Assembly (NCBI GenBank): GCA_965220205.1
Contig: OZ244812.1
Location: forward strand, 1,488,001-1,552,000
Origin: G965220205 sp965220205
GTDB taxonomy: Bacteria; Chloroflexota; Dehalococcoidia; Lucifugimonadales; Australimonadaceae
Length of the DNA: 64,000 bases
Reading direction: 5' to 3'
Positions 27,362-36,734 of the stretch are shown piece after piece. Each line of letters begins with the position of its first letter. Positions within the stretch are counted from its first letter, which is position 1. The position numbers and the translations under genes were made by a program. The notes below the pieces were generated by a model. That model saw nothing but the letters and a program-made list of their open reading frames with translations. It searched no databases and was not told the origin of the DNA.

Positions 27362-29221
27362 ATGGCTTCGAATACAGGTATTCTCAGCCGCCCCATCGAC
27401 CCCTCGGGCGTGTGGGCTTGGATGACCACGGTCGACCACAAGAAGATCGGCGTCCTCTACGGGGTCACTGCCTTCTTCTTCTTCCTATTGGGCGGGGTCG
27501 AGGCGATGATCATGCGCCTCCAGCTTGCCTCGCCGAACAACGACCTCGTCGACGCCGACACGTTCAACTCGCTGTTCACGATGCACGGCACCACGATGGT
27601 GTTCATGGTGATCATGCCCGCGGGCGCGGCGTTCTTCAACTTCGTGACGCCATTGATGATAGGCGCGCGCGACGTGGCCTTCCCGCGCCTGAACGCGCTG
27701 AGCTACTGGCTGTTCCTGTTCGGGGCGCTGCTGATGAACTTCAGCTTCTTCATGAACGCGTTCCCCGACATCGGCTGGTTCGGCTACGCGCCGCTGCCGG
27801 CCTCCCCCTACACCATCTCCAGCGCAACGGACTACTGGGTGCTGGGCCTGCTGGTGATGGGCATCGGCACGATCTCGGCAGGTTTCAATTTCTTGGTGAC
27901 GATTCTGAACATGCGCGCGCCGGGCATGACGATGATGCGCTTGCCCATCTTCGTGTGGATGACACTAGTGGTGTCCTTCCTCATCATCTTCGCCTTCCCG
28001 CCGCTGACCATCGCGCTCATCTTCCTGATGTTCGACCGCTTCTTCGAGACGAACTTCTTCGACACGGTGGGGGCCGGCGCCGACCCGCTGCTGTGGCAGC
28101 ACCTGTTCTGGGTGTTCGGCCACCCCGAGGTGTACATCCTGATCCTGCCCGCCATGGGCATCGTGTCCGACGTACTGCCGACGTTCTCGCGCAAGCCGCT
28201 GTTCGGCTACCCGATGGTCGTGTTCGCGGGCGCGGTCATCGCGTTCTTGGGCTTCGGCGTGTGGGCTCACCACATGTTTACAACGGGCCTCGGGCCGTGG
28301 ACGGTCGGCGCGTTCTCGGCGACGACGATGGCCATCGCCATCCCAACGGGCGTGAAAATCTTCAACTGGCTGGGCACGCTGTGGGGCGGGTCGATCCATT
28401 TCAAGACGCCCATGCTGTTCGCTCTCGGCTTCATCAGCATGTTCACGCTCGGCGGGCTGAGCGGCGTGATGCACGCGGTCGTGCCCATCGACGCGCAGCA
28501 GCAGGACACCTACTTCATCGTGGCGCACTTCCACTACGTGCTGTTCGGCGGCAGCATCTTCGGCATCGTCGCGGGCATCTATTACTGGTTCCCGAAGATG
28601 AGCGGCCGCATGCTCGGCGAGGGTATGGGACGGGCTCACTTCTGGACGATGCTGATCGGCTTCAATCTGACGTTCATGCCCATGCACATCCTGGGAGTGC
28701 TCGGGATGCCGCGGCGCGTGTACACGTATCCCGCAGGGCTCGGCTGGGATGAGCTCAACTTCATGACGACGGTGGGCGCGGCTATCATCGCGCTCTCGGT
28801 GCTCATGTTCATCGCGAACATCCTCCGGTCGTTGCGCCAGGGAGAGATTGCGGGGGCCAACCCGTGGGGCGCGGCCACGTTGGAGTGGTCCATCCCCTCG
28901 CCGCCGCCGCACTACAACTTCGCGGTGGTCCCCACCGTGCGCTCGCAGCACCCGCTATGGGATGAAGAGGCGAACCCGGTGGAGCCGCCCCCGCTGCCCG
29001 CTTACGACGAGCCGCACATGCCTTCGCCGTCCTACTGGCCAATCGTGCTCGCGTTTGGCGTGACTATGATGGCGGGCGGCCTAATCGTCTGGCAGGCGCA
29101 AGCCGTTGCGGGAATTGCCATGATGGCGTCGATGGGCCTGCTGGCGTTGCGCTCCGTGTACGCGTGGGTAGTCGAGCCGCTCGAACTCGAAGAAGAGGCG
29201 AATGTCCCGGTTCACCACTAG
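27362..29221 (+). CDS. coxA: Cytochrome c oxidase subunit I
   Basis: Heme-copper catalytic subunit, 619 residues with at least 12 helices. Low-spin heme and CuB/heme a3 ligands are visible in FTMHGTTMVF, the cross-linked FGHPEVYILILPAMG, WAHHMFTTG and VAHFHYVLFGGS. The D-channel entrance region FPRLNALSYWLF is present. The length includes C-terminal helices and a soluble tail, as in caa3-type enzymes. It starts seven bases after coxB and reduces O2 to water while pumping protons. Confidence 0.96.
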   Translation: MASNTGILSRPIDPSGVWAWMTTVDHKKIGVLYGVTAFFFFLLGGVEAMIMRLQLASPNNDLVDADTFNSLFTMHGTTMVFMVIMPAGAAFFNFVTPLMIGARDVAFPRLNALSYWLFLFGALLMNFSFFMNAFPDIGWFGYAPLPASPYTISSATDYWVLGLLVMGIGTISAGFNFLVTILNMRAPGMTMMRLPIFVWMTLVVSFLIIFAFPPLTIALIFLMFDRFFETNFFDTVGAGADPLLWQHLFWVFGHPEVYILILPAMGIVSDVLPTFSRKPLFGYPMVVFAGAVIAFLGFGVWAHHMFTTGLGPWTVGAFSATTMAIAIPTGVKIFNWLGTLWGGSIHFKTPMLFALGFISMFTLGGLSGVMHAVVPIDAQQQDTYFIVAHFHYVLFGGSIFGIVAGIYYWFPKMSGRMLGEGMGRAHFWTMLIGFNLTFMPMHILGVLGMPRRVYTYPAGLGWDELNFMTTVGAAIIALSVLMFIANILRSLRQGEIAGANPWGAATLEWSIPSPPPHYNFAVVPTVRSQHPLWDEEANPVEPPPLPAYDEPHMPSPSYWPIVLAFGVTMMAGGLIVWQAQAVAGIAMMASMGLLALRSVYAWVVEPLELEEEANVPVHH

Positions 29222-29248
29222 GGCCGGGGCGGAGACCAAGGGACCAAC

Positions 29249-29863
29249 ATGCAGTACCTGACCAGCGTGCCCGCGCATAGGACGTCGACGGGCCTCCACA
29301 ACCGCAAACTCCTGATGTGGGCGTTCCTGGGATCGGATGTCCTCTTCTTCGGCACGCTGATTGCGACCCACCTCATCTACCAGGGCCAGAGCCTCAGCGG
29401 TCCGACGGAGGAGATCCTCGACATCCCGATAACGTCGGTGAGCACGTTCGTGCTGCTCATGAGCAGCCTGGCGATGGTGTTGGCGCTGGCGGGGTTCCAG
29501 CGCGGCAACCTGCCGGTGGGCAGGTTCTGGCTCGGGGCCACCGCCGTGCTGGGGATGGTGTTCATCGGCTTCCAGATGTTCGAGTTCACCGTGTTCGCTC
29601 ACGAGGGGCTCACCCCGCGAACGAACCTGTTTGGTTCGACGTTCCTGGTGATGACGGGCTTTCACGGCACGCACGTCGCGATAGGCGTTCTGTGGCTGTG
29701 GTCGCTGCTCTTCGCGTCGTTCAAGGGATACGTCCGCCAGGACAATTCGCTGGAGGTGGAGATTGCCGGTCTGTACTGGCACTTTGTCGACATCGTTTGG
29801 ATCGTGATCTTCGGCGTCGTCTACCTCGTCGGGGCGTTCGGCGTCGAGGCGGCAGTTCATTGA
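29249..29863 (+). CDS. coxC: Cytochrome c oxidase subunit III
   Basis: A 204-residue membrane protein with five hydrophobic segments, the short subunit III form. Conserved features include KLLMWAFLGSDVLFFGTLI at the N-terminus and GFHGTHVAIGVLWL with the family histidines, then YWHFVDIVWIVIFGVVYL. It stabilises subunit I during turnover. It is 27 bases after coxA and 48 bases before subunit IV. Confidence 0.94.
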   Translation: MQYLTSVPAHRTSTGLHNRKLLMWAFLGSDVLFFGTLIATHLIYQGQSLSGPTEEILDIPITSVSTFVLLMSSLAMVLALAGFQRGNLPVGRFWLGATAVLGMVFIGFQMFEFTVFAHEGLTPRTNLFGSTFLVMTGFHGTHVAIGVLWLWSLLFASFKGYVRQDNSLEVEIAGLYWHFVDIVWIVIFGVVYLVGAFGVEAAVH

Positions 29864-29911
29864 GCCGGATTTCTCGGCGGGTCGGCGTAGACCCAGGCTG
29901 AGGTGGAGCGC

Positions 29912-30208
29912 ATGGCACACGAGCAGGAAGCCCACGGGCGGCACCCCGGACCAGCGAAGTACGTCGTCATCGGCGCCATCCTCGCCGTCATCACGGCCGT
30001 CGAAGTGGGCGCGTTCTATATCGATGCGGCCAAGGCTGTGGTGGTCTCGATCCTGTTGACGCTCTCATTCGCCAAGTTCGTACTGGTCGTCGGCTACTTC
30101 ATGCACCTCAAGTTCGACGACGTTCGTTTCACGGTGCTGTTCGTAGCGCCGTTCATCGGCATGGTCAGCATCGCTGTGGCGCTCTTGGCCATGTTCGGCA
30201 ACCTATAG
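29912..30208 (+). CDS. coxD: Cytochrome c oxidase subunit IV
   Basis: A 98-residue, three-helix protein of the prokaryotic COX4 group: YVVIGAILAVITAVEVGAFY, then LLTLSFAKFVLVVGYFMHLKFD (the conserved K...YFMHLK motif), then a last helix. The ATG at 29912 is preferred to the GTG at 29903 because AGGTGGAG then lies at a normal ribosome-site distance. It is an accessory subunit of the caa3 complex. Confidence 0.88.
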   Translation: MAHEQEAHGRHPGPAKYVVIGAILAVITAVEVGAFYIDAAKAVVVSILLTLSFAKFVLVVGYFMHLKFDDVRFTVLFVAPFIGMVSIAVALLAMFGNL

Positions 30209-30260
30209 GCGAGCCGGCAGCCCGCAAGCGTTCCGGCGCGGGCGTTGAGCGAGTGACGGC

Positions 30261-31124
30261 TTGATCGCACTCCACGCGACGACAGAATCCAGTTCTCTCT
30301 GGGCCGCTTGGTCCGTCGATCCCATCACATGGCTGGCCGTAGCGGCTGCGGCGGCGCTCTACGCCCGTGGGCTTCGAAGCCTCGGCCCGCGCGCCCGCCT
30401 CCATGCCTCGTGGCGTCCGTGGTCCTTCTACGGCGGCCTCGCGCTCGTCCTGCTGGTCTTGGTGAGCCCGCTGGACCACCTTGCGGAGGAGCTGTTCTTC
30501 GCGCACATGACACAGCACATCCTCCTCATCATGGTGGGTGTGCCGCTGGTGCTCCTCGGCGCGCCGCTCGTCCCGATCCTCCGGGGCATCCCTCGTCCGG
30601 TGCGCCGGAGTCTGGTGATACCGGCAATCAAGTCGCCGCCTGTGCGCGGCTTCCTGAAGCTCGTCACCCAGCCTGTGGCGGCCTGGCTGCTCTTCGTCAG
30701 CGTCCTCCTGCTCTGGCACGTACCGCCGCTGTTCGAGGCGGCCCTCGAAAGCGAGTGGACGCACTTGCTGCAACACGCCACGTTCGCAGGCGCTGCTTAC
30801 GTCTACTGGTGGAACGTCATCGACCCGACGCCATTGAAGCCGAACCTCGCCTACTTGGTCCGCATCCCGTATACGTTTCTGACGGTCGTCCCGAACTTCA
30901 CGCTGTCGGCGTTCCTCACGTTCGCACCGTCGGCTTGGTACTCGCCCTACGAGCTGACGGCGCCCGCCAGAGGCTTCACCGCTATCGAGGACCAGCAGCT
31001 GGGGGGACTGATCATGTGGATCCCGGGTTCGTTCATCATCGGGGCAGCGATGCTCTTGTCGCTCTACTTCGCGCTGCGCACCGAGGAACGAGACCAGCTG
31101 GCGTTGGAGGCGGCCGAGGGCTAG
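30261..31124 (+). CDS. ctaG: Cytochrome c oxidase assembly protein, caa3-type CtaG
   Basis: A 287-residue integral membrane protein with about seven helices and the caa3_CtaG pattern. HMTQHILLIMVGVPLVLLGAP carries the conserved histidines likely to bind copper, with LLWHVPPLFEAAL and WTHLLQHATF further on. It is needed for copper insertion or assembly of caa3 oxidase in Bacillus. Start taken as TTG at 30261. It ends the cox operon and its last four bases overlap the convergent exchanger gene. Confidence 0.85.
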   Translation: MIALHATTESSSLWAAWSVDPITWLAVAAAAALYARGLRSLGPRARLHASWRPWSFYGGLALVLLVLVSPLDHLAEELFFAHMTQHILLIMVGVPLVLLGAPLVPILRGIPRPVRRSLVIPAIKSPPVRGFLKLVTQPVAAWLLFVSVLLLWHVPPLFEAALESEWTHLLQHATFAGAAYVYWWNVIDPTPLKPNLAYLVRIPYTFLTVVPNFTLSAFLTFAPSAWYSPYELTAPARGFTAIEDQQLGGLIMWIPGSFIIGAAMLLSLYFALRTEERDQLALEAAEG

Positions 31125-32137
31125 GCCTGGGAGAGACGGAAAACGAAGAAGAGCGCCGCGACGTAGGCCGGGGGAATTGCGAATGTCAGGAAGCGCAGCG
31201 AGGATAGCGCCTTCGTCTTGTAGCTGCGGATGATGAGGAAACCCGTCGCCATGAGGCCGATTGCCGCCGCTGCGGCGACGAAGTGCGAGTCATCCATCTC
31301 TCCCAGCAGCGGCCCGCCCGCGAAGAACAACCCCGCGACCGGGATGACGAACAGGTTGAACGCGCAGCTCCCGTAGATGTTGCCGATCACCAGCCCGTAC
31401 GACTTCCGCATCGCCGCCGACACCGTCACCGCCGCCTCCGGCAGCGTCGTGACGATGGAGACTAGCAGGACGCCGATGAAGCTGCGGCCGAGGCCGGTCG
31501 CCTCCGCGATGCCGTCGGCGCTGAGCGCCAGCAACGGGGCAGCGAGCAGCACAACGACGCCCGCGCCCAGGAACCCAGCCCACACGGTCAACTGCCTCCG
31601 GCGCCCCGTCGACTCCTCGGATTGCGCACCGTCGTCCTCCCCCTTGTCGCCGCTCCGGCCTGCGTCGTACACGAGCTTCATCCCCGCGAAGTAGGCGACC
31701 GCAATTACGAGAGCTCCTACGCTCGTAGGGCCGACTCCCCAGTCGCCCAGCGCGCCGAATGTTGTGGCGATGATGCCGATGACCACCGCTACGACCACGA
31801 GCGTCTGCGTGTCCTTGGGCTGGTTGCCGAAGAGGTTGCCCACGCCGAAAGCGATGGCCACCAGGGAGATGGTGAAGATGTTGATCATGTCCGCGCCGAA
31901 GACGTTGCCAAGCGCAAGGCCCGGCGCGGGCGGGTCAACCAGGACCACCGCCGATATGTTCGTGATGAGCTCGGGGAGCGAGGTGGCGATGCTGACGAGG
32001 ATCGTCCCCACCCATAGCGCGCCCCACCCCGTCAGTTCCGCTATCTCGTCGCCATACTTGGCTAGGGCGACGCCCGCGAGCACCACGGCGATGGCGCTGC
32101 CTAGGAATACAGGTATCGCGACTGCGAGGCTGTCCAT
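31121..32137 (-). CDS. Calcium/sodium:cation antiporter (CaCA family)
   Basis: A 338-residue antiporter with two inverted-repeat halves of about five helices each. The alpha repeats are visible: SIATSLPELITNISAV with ALGNVFGADMINIFTI in the first half, and SIVTTLPEAAVTVSAAM with IGNIYGSCAFNLFVIP in the second. The acidic residues in these repeats bind the cation. A charged cytoplasmic loop (GDKGEDDGAQSEESTGRRR) separates the halves. It is a YrbG/CaxA-like exchanger; ion specificity cannot be told. Confidence 0.9.
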   Translation of the reverse strand: MDSLAVAIPVFLGSAIAVVLAGVALAKYGDEIAELTGWGALWVGTILVSIATSLPELITNISAVVLVDPPAPGLALGNVFGADMINIFTISLVAIAFGVGNLFGNQPKDTQTLVVVAVVIGIIATTFGALGDWGVGPTSVGALVIAVAYFAGMKLVYDAGRSGDKGEDDGAQSEESTGRRRQLTVWAGFLGAGVVVLLAAPLLALSADGIAEATGLGRSFIGVLLVSIVTTLPEAAVTVSAAMRKSYGLVIGNIYGSCAFNLFVIPVAGLFFAGGPLLGEMDDSHFVAAAAAIGLMATGFLIIRSYKTKALSSLRFLTFAIPPAYVAALFFVFRLSQA

Positions 32138-32303
32138 GTGAAGAGCGTTCCTTGCATGACACGAAGCCCCCTCCTATAACCTTCCCCGAGAGGGGAAGAG
32201 CGAGCGGGAGTCCTGCGCCGCGTCGTGTGTGACTTGGGACGGTTGTGAAGGTTATCATAGGGGCCGGTCAGGCCGACACTCGGCCATGAGGGGGAGAGTG
32301 CAT

Positions 32304-33344
32304 ATGACGGACATCACGGGACTTGCACAGACGGCCCAGGCGCTCGTGGCGCCCACGAAAGGCATCCTGGCAGCGGACGAGAGCACTGCCACGATTGCGC
32401 GGCGCCTCGAGTCCATCGGCGTCGAGAACACGGAGCAGAACCGCAGGGCCTACCGCGAACTGCTGTTTCGCACGGAGGGCGCCGCCGAGTACATCTCCGG
32501 CGTCATTCTGTACGACGAGACGATCCGCCAAGAGGCGGCCGACGGCACGCCGATGGTCGAGTTGCTCACGGGACAGGGCATCATCCCCGGCATCAAGGTA
32601 GACACGGGCGCGAGGCCCCTAGCAGGCGCAGAGGGCGAACTGGTCACCGAGGGGTTGGACGGATTGCGGGAGCGGTTGGCGGAGTACTACCGAATCGGCG
32701 CACGGTTCGCGAAGTGGCGCGCCGTCATCACCATTGGGCCAGGCATCCCCAGCGCCTACTGCATCGACGTCAACGCCCACGCGCTGGCGCGTTACGCCGC
32801 GTTGAGCCAGGAGGCCGGGCTCGTCCCAATCGTGGAGCCGGAGACGCTCATGGAGGGAGGCCACTCTATCGAGCAGGCTCACGAGGCCACGGAGACCACG
32901 CTGCGGGAGGTGTTCCGCCAGCTTGCCGCGCAGCGAGTGGCGCTCGAAGGCATGCTGCTGAAGCCGAACATGGTGCTCACCGGCTACGACGTTGCGGAAC
33001 GGGCAGGCGCGGAAGAGGTCGCCGAGCGGACGGTCTCAGTGTTCCAGCACACCGTCCCGGCCGCCATGCCGGGCATCGTGTTCCTCTCCGGCGGCCAGAA
33101 CGACGACGACGCGACGGCGAACCTCCAGACCATCGGCGTCCGCGGCCGCGCGGTCCACGCGCCATGGGAGCTGAGCTACTCCTACGGCAGATCGCTTCAG
33201 GCGTTGCCGCTCAGCACGTGGGGCGGCAAGGCGGAGAACGTCCCCGCGGCGCAGCGCGCGTACCTCCACCGGGCCAAGGTGACGAGCGCCGCCCGGCAAG
33301 GGAAGTACACGCCCGCCATGGAGCAGGAGCTCGTTGCCGTCTGA
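32304..33344 (+). CDS. Class I fructose-bisphosphate aldolase
   Basis: Glycolytic/gluconeogenic aldolase forming a Schiff base. 346 residues, close to eukaryote-like class I aldolases. TKGILAADESTATIARRLES at the N-terminus and EGMLLKPNMVL with Schiff-base Lys220, followed by FLSGGQNDDDATANL, are diagnostic. The ATG at 32304 follows GGGGGAGA. A TATCAT lies near 32253. The related glycolytic gene gap is 3.4 kb downstream. Confidence 0.94.
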   Translation: MTDITGLAQTAQALVAPTKGILAADESTATIARRLESIGVENTEQNRRAYRELLFRTEGAAEYISGVILYDETIRQEAADGTPMVELLTGQGIIPGIKVDTGARPLAGAEGELVTEGLDGLRERLAEYYRIGARFAKWRAVITIGPGIPSAYCIDVNAHALARYAALSQEAGLVPIVEPETLMEGGHSIEQAHEATETTLREVFRQLAAQRVALEGMLLKPNMVLTGYDVAERAGAEEVAERTVSVFQHTVPAAMPGIVFLSGGQNDDDATANLQTIGVRGRAVHAPWELSYSYGRSLQALPLSTWGGKAENVPAAQRAYLHRAKVTSAARQGKYTPAMEQELVAV

Positions 33345-33365
33345 TCCGGGGCCGGGGCCGTCAAG

Positions 33366-33395
33366 TTGACCGGGACCGGCCGGGCCGCGTACCAT
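33366..33395 (+). promoter_or_regulatory. Promoter for the first Fe3+-type ABC importer
   Basis: TTGACC (33366-33371), an 18-base spacer and TACCAT (33390-33395). The start of transcription would be near 33402, giving a leader of about 100 nt. Confidence 0.5.
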
Positions 33396-33505
33396 CGTGC
33401 GGCCCCCGACCCCGGCCTGACGGGCCGAAATTGTGGAGTCGCGGCCCGCTCGTGCCGGGTACCGTGTTGCAAATTGCGCCGCCACGACGCGAAGTGGAGG
33501 ACCTG

Positions 33506-34774
33506 ATGTCCAGTGGACAGAGTCGCTTGATGCAGTTGCCGTTGCTCGGGTTGGTCGGGGCGCTTACGGCGTTCGCATTGCTCGTCGCCGCGTGCGGTTC
33601 CGACCCAACGCCGACGCCAACGCCCCGGCCAGCGCCCACGCCGACCGCGGCGCCCCAGGCCACGCCTACGCCTGACGCTATGGCGATGTTCGAATCGGAG
33701 TGGAACGCGCTAATCACGGCGGCCCAGGCCGAGGGTGAGCTCGTGCCGGTAACCACCGGCGGCGCCGCTCGTGAGTTCGAGCCGCTGCTCAACAAGTTCT
33801 CCGAGCGATTTGGGATCGATATCTCCCAGCAACGAGGCCGCGGGAGCGAAGTCGGCGACAAGATCCTCGCCGAGCGCGCCAACGGCGTCTACACGGTCGA
33901 CGTGTGGCACAGCGGGTCGAGCACTATGGGCCGCATTGCCGCTGCCGGCGCGTTTAGTCCGTTCGCGGACTCGCTCGTCCACCCGAAAGTAGCGGACGAG
34001 TCGCTCTGGCGCGGCGGGTTCAACTACGTCGACGAGACCCAGCAGTTCTCATTCGTCTATGGGGCGAACAAGACTCTTGGCAGCATCCAGCACAACACTG
34101 ACGTCTTGCCGGTGAGCCAGGTCGAAGCAGGGTTCACTATCTGGGACCGGCTGTTGCCTCAGTACAAGGCATTGCAGGCCGAGGCAACGATCCCCGACGG
34201 AGCTTCCGGGTCGTCGGGGCTGATCCGCAGGTGGAAGGCGCCGGACGGGAAGGAATGGATGGAGCGCTACTGGCGGGAGGCGATGCCGGTGATCGTCCCG
34301 GACGCGCGGGTCTGCCTGGACGGCCTTGCCCGCGGCTCATACGTCATCGCGGCGTGCGGCGCGGAGTCAGGCGCCGACTTCAACGCGATGGTCGACTTGG
34401 GTCTGCCCGTGGCTGAGACGGACTACGACGCCTTCGAGGGCTGGCGCGCCGGCAGCGGGAGCATCGTCGGAATCCTCGACAAAGCTCCGCACCCCAACGC
34501 CGCGAAACTCTGGATCAACTGGATGTTGAGCCCAGAGGGATGGGAGGCGCGTCTCGAGACTGTCGAAGAGAACCCCGAGCTGCTGAGAAACTCGACGTTC
34601 TCGGAGACGGTCTCGCTGCACTTGGAGTACACCGACGCCCACGTCGACCCGATACTGCGCATCGTGGAGGAGGAAGGGTTCTACCTGCCGGCTGCGGACC
34701 CCAACTATCAGGCCACGCTCCTGGAAGCCCGCGCTTGGCTCGTCCCGATCCTTGAAGAGACAGGCTACCGCTAG
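33506..34774 (+). CDS. Fe3+-type ABC transporter, substrate-binding lipoprotein
   Basis: A 422-residue precursor with lipobox LLVAAC (Cys30) and a Pro/Thr linker of about 30 residues. The extracellular solute-binding domain follows (group of AfuA/FbpA-like and related binders): EGELVPVTTGGAAREFEPLLNKF, VDVWHSGSSTMGRI, and KLWINWMLSPEGWEA near the C-terminus. The ATG follows GGAGG. The permease gene is 122 bases downstream with a hairpin between. Iron is suggested by family, not shown. Confidence 0.85.
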   Translation: MSSGQSRLMQLPLLGLVGALTAFALLVAACGSDPTPTPTPRPAPTPTAAPQATPTPDAMAMFESEWNALITAAQAEGELVPVTTGGAAREFEPLLNKFSERFGIDISQQRGRGSEVGDKILAERANGVYTVDVWHSGSSTMGRIAAAGAFSPFADSLVHPKVADESLWRGGFNYVDETQQFSFVYGANKTLGSIQHNTDVLPVSQVEAGFTIWDRLLPQYKALQAEATIPDGASGSSGLIRRWKAPDGKEWMERYWREAMPVIVPDARVCLDGLARGSYVIAACGAESGADFNAMVDLGLPVAETDYDAFEGWRAGSGSIVGILDKAPHPNAAKLWINWMLSPEGWEARLETVEENPELLRNSTFSETVSLHLEYTDAHVDPILRIVEEEGFYLPAADPNYQATLLEARAWLVPILEETGYR

Positions 34775-34836
34775 GGAGGGATGCGGGTTGACCGTGCTCG
34801 CCGGACCTGGCCGGACGGCAGACCATAGATATATGG

Positions 34837-34860
34837 CCGCGGAGCGTTAGCGCTCCGCGG
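34837..34860 (+). terminator. Hairpin between binding-protein and permease genes
   Basis: A perfect 10-bp stem CCGCGGAGCG/CGCTCCGCGG with loop TTAG and no U tract. Such hairpins often protect the upstream message, so the abundant lipoprotein is made in excess over the permease. Confidence 0.45.
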
Positions 34861-34896
34861 TCGCGGAATCGCTCCGTCCCGTTGGGAGGCCATGGC

Positions 34897-36669
34897 ATGA
34901 TTGGCACAGGGCGTGTCCCGTGGATGAGAGGGCAGGGGCGCTCACTGAAGCCCGGCACGGGCACGTTCGTGATGGCGCTGCTCATCCCGGCGCTGGGGTT
35001 CTACCTCATCTGGCCGATGCTGCTGGTGCTGTCCCACAGCTTCAACGTGGCGCCGGAGATCTTCGGCCCGCGCGATTGGGGGCTGGACAACTGGCGCTCG
35101 GCGCCGGACGACCCGCGGCTGTTCCGCGCGATCCTGAACTCCTTCATGATCTGGGGCGTCACCGCCTCAATCAGCTTCCCCGTTTCCATCATGATCGCTT
35201 GGGCGCTCGCACGCGTGAGGATGCCCTTCACCTACCCCCTCGAGTACATGTTCTGGGTCGCGTATATGGTGCCTGGCGCCGCGATTGCGTGGATCCTGCT
35301 TCTCGATCCGGCGGGCGGGTTCATCAACGTCGCGCTCCGGGACCTCCCCGTCACAGGGTTCCTCGTCGAGCCGTTCCTCGACGAGCGCGGGCGCGGGCCT
35401 TTCAATATCTTCAGCGTCGAGGGCATCATCTGGACCGGCCTGATGGGCAACGGCGTCGCACTGAAAGTCATGCTGCTGACCCCGGCCTTCCGCAACATGG
35501 ACTTGGCCATGGAGGAGGCAGCGCGGGTCGGAGGCGCATCTAACATCCGGACCATGCTGCGGGTCACGGTGCCGTTGATGGCGTCACCGATTGTCTTGGT
35601 GTTCGCGCTCCAACTGCTCCGTATCTTTCAGTCGTTCGAGACGGAGTTCCTGCTCGGCAGGCCCATCAACTTCTGGGTCTACTCAACGCTCATCTTCGAG
35701 ATGGTCAACAAGACCGAGCCGTCGAACTACGGCGGCGCGACTGTGTTGGCGAGCATCACGCTGCTCGTCATCCTGCTCATCGTGCCGCTGCAGCGTTGGA
35801 TTATCACGCGCCGCAGGTACACGACCATCACCGGAAGCTTCCGGCCGGGCCTGATTGACCTGGGCAAGCTCAAGTGGTTCATCTTCGGATCGATCCTCTC
35901 GCTTCACATCATGCTCACCGGGATTCAGCTCCTTGCCTTCGTGGGCGGCAGCTTCATGAGCCGTGCGGGGTTCTTCAACGTGAACCAGGTGTTCACGTTG
36001 AAGCACTGGGCGTTCGTGTGGAGCGACCACCTCTTCCTCACCGCGCTGAAGACGACGGTCGTCCTGGCCTCGACGGCAGGGGTATTGAGTCCGCTGCTGT
36101 TCTCGGTGATCGCCTACGTCATCGTGCGCACGAACTGGCCCGGGAGATCGATCGTCGACTGGATCATCTGGGGCTCGGCCGCCATTCCGGGCCTGCTATC
36201 GGGGCTCGGTCTGCTGATGTTGTTCCTCGGCACGCCCGGCCTGGCCTTTCTCTATGGCTCGATCTTCGCGCTGCTGATCGTCGTCATCGTCGGCGGCAAC
36301 ACCACGGGCGTGAACCTGAGCAAGGCCGCGCTCGTGCAGGTAGGCCAGGAGATGGAGGAGGCAGCCCGAGTCTCGGGCGCGGGGTGGCTACGGACCTACG
36401 TGCGCATCTGGCTGCCTTTGTTGATGCCAACCATGATCCTCCTCGGGACGCTGAACTTCGTCAGCGCCGCCGGAGCGACCGCGAGCGTTATCCTGCTAGC
36501 GTCGCGCGAGACGATCACGCTATCGATCCTCGCGCTGGAGTTCGCATCGCCCGAGTTGGCGCTGCGAGAGGCCGCCGCTATCGTCACGCTGCACATCACC
36601 GCGCTGACCTTGGGCGTGGCGATGGTGGCCCGCCGACTCGGCCTCAACCTCGGCGTCCGCCACAACTAA
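34897..36669 (+). CDS. Fe3+-type ABC transporter permease, two fused domains
   Basis: A 590-residue FbpB-like permease with about 12 helices. It holds two binding-protein-dependent transport domains in tandem, each with an EAA loop (EEAARVGGASNIRTMLRV in the first half, EEAARVSGAGWLRTYVRI in the second). The ATG at 34897 has GGGAGG seven bases upstream, so the TTG at 34882 is rejected. The ATPase that must energise this system is not next to it or anywhere in the window. Confidence 0.9.
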   Translation: MIGTGRVPWMRGQGRSLKPGTGTFVMALLIPALGFYLIWPMLLVLSHSFNVAPEIFGPRDWGLDNWRSAPDDPRLFRAILNSFMIWGVTASISFPVSIMIAWALARVRMPFTYPLEYMFWVAYMVPGAAIAWILLLDPAGGFINVALRDLPVTGFLVEPFLDERGRGPFNIFSVEGIIWTGLMGNGVALKVMLLTPAFRNMDLAMEEAARVGGASNIRTMLRVTVPLMASPIVLVFALQLLRIFQSFETEFLLGRPINFWVYSTLIFEMVNKTEPSNYGGATVLASITLLVILLIVPLQRWIITRRRYTTITGSFRPGLIDLGKLKWFIFGSILSLHIMLTGIQLLAFVGGSFMSRAGFFNVNQVFTLKHWAFVWSDHLFLTALKTTVVLASTAGVLSPLLFSVIAYVIVRTNWPGRSIVDWIIWGSAAIPGLLSGLGLLMLFLGTPGLAFLYGSIFALLIVVIVGGNTTGVNLSKAALVQVGQEMEEAARVSGAGWLRTYVRIWLPLLMPTMILLGTLNFVSAAGATASVILLASRETITLSILALEFASPELALREAAAIVTLHITALTLGVAMVARRLGLNLGVRHN

Positions 36670-36734
36670 TCTCGACTACGTAGGCGGCGGCAGCTAGCAT
36701 TAGAACTGCAATCCCGGCCGCTCAGGAGGAACCC

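Noticed and set aside
32714..33505. N-terminal extension of the Fe3+-type binding protein back into the aldolase gene
   Set aside because: The upstream part is a shadow frame of aldolase. The ATG at 33506 has a ribosome site and starts a proper lipoprotein signal.
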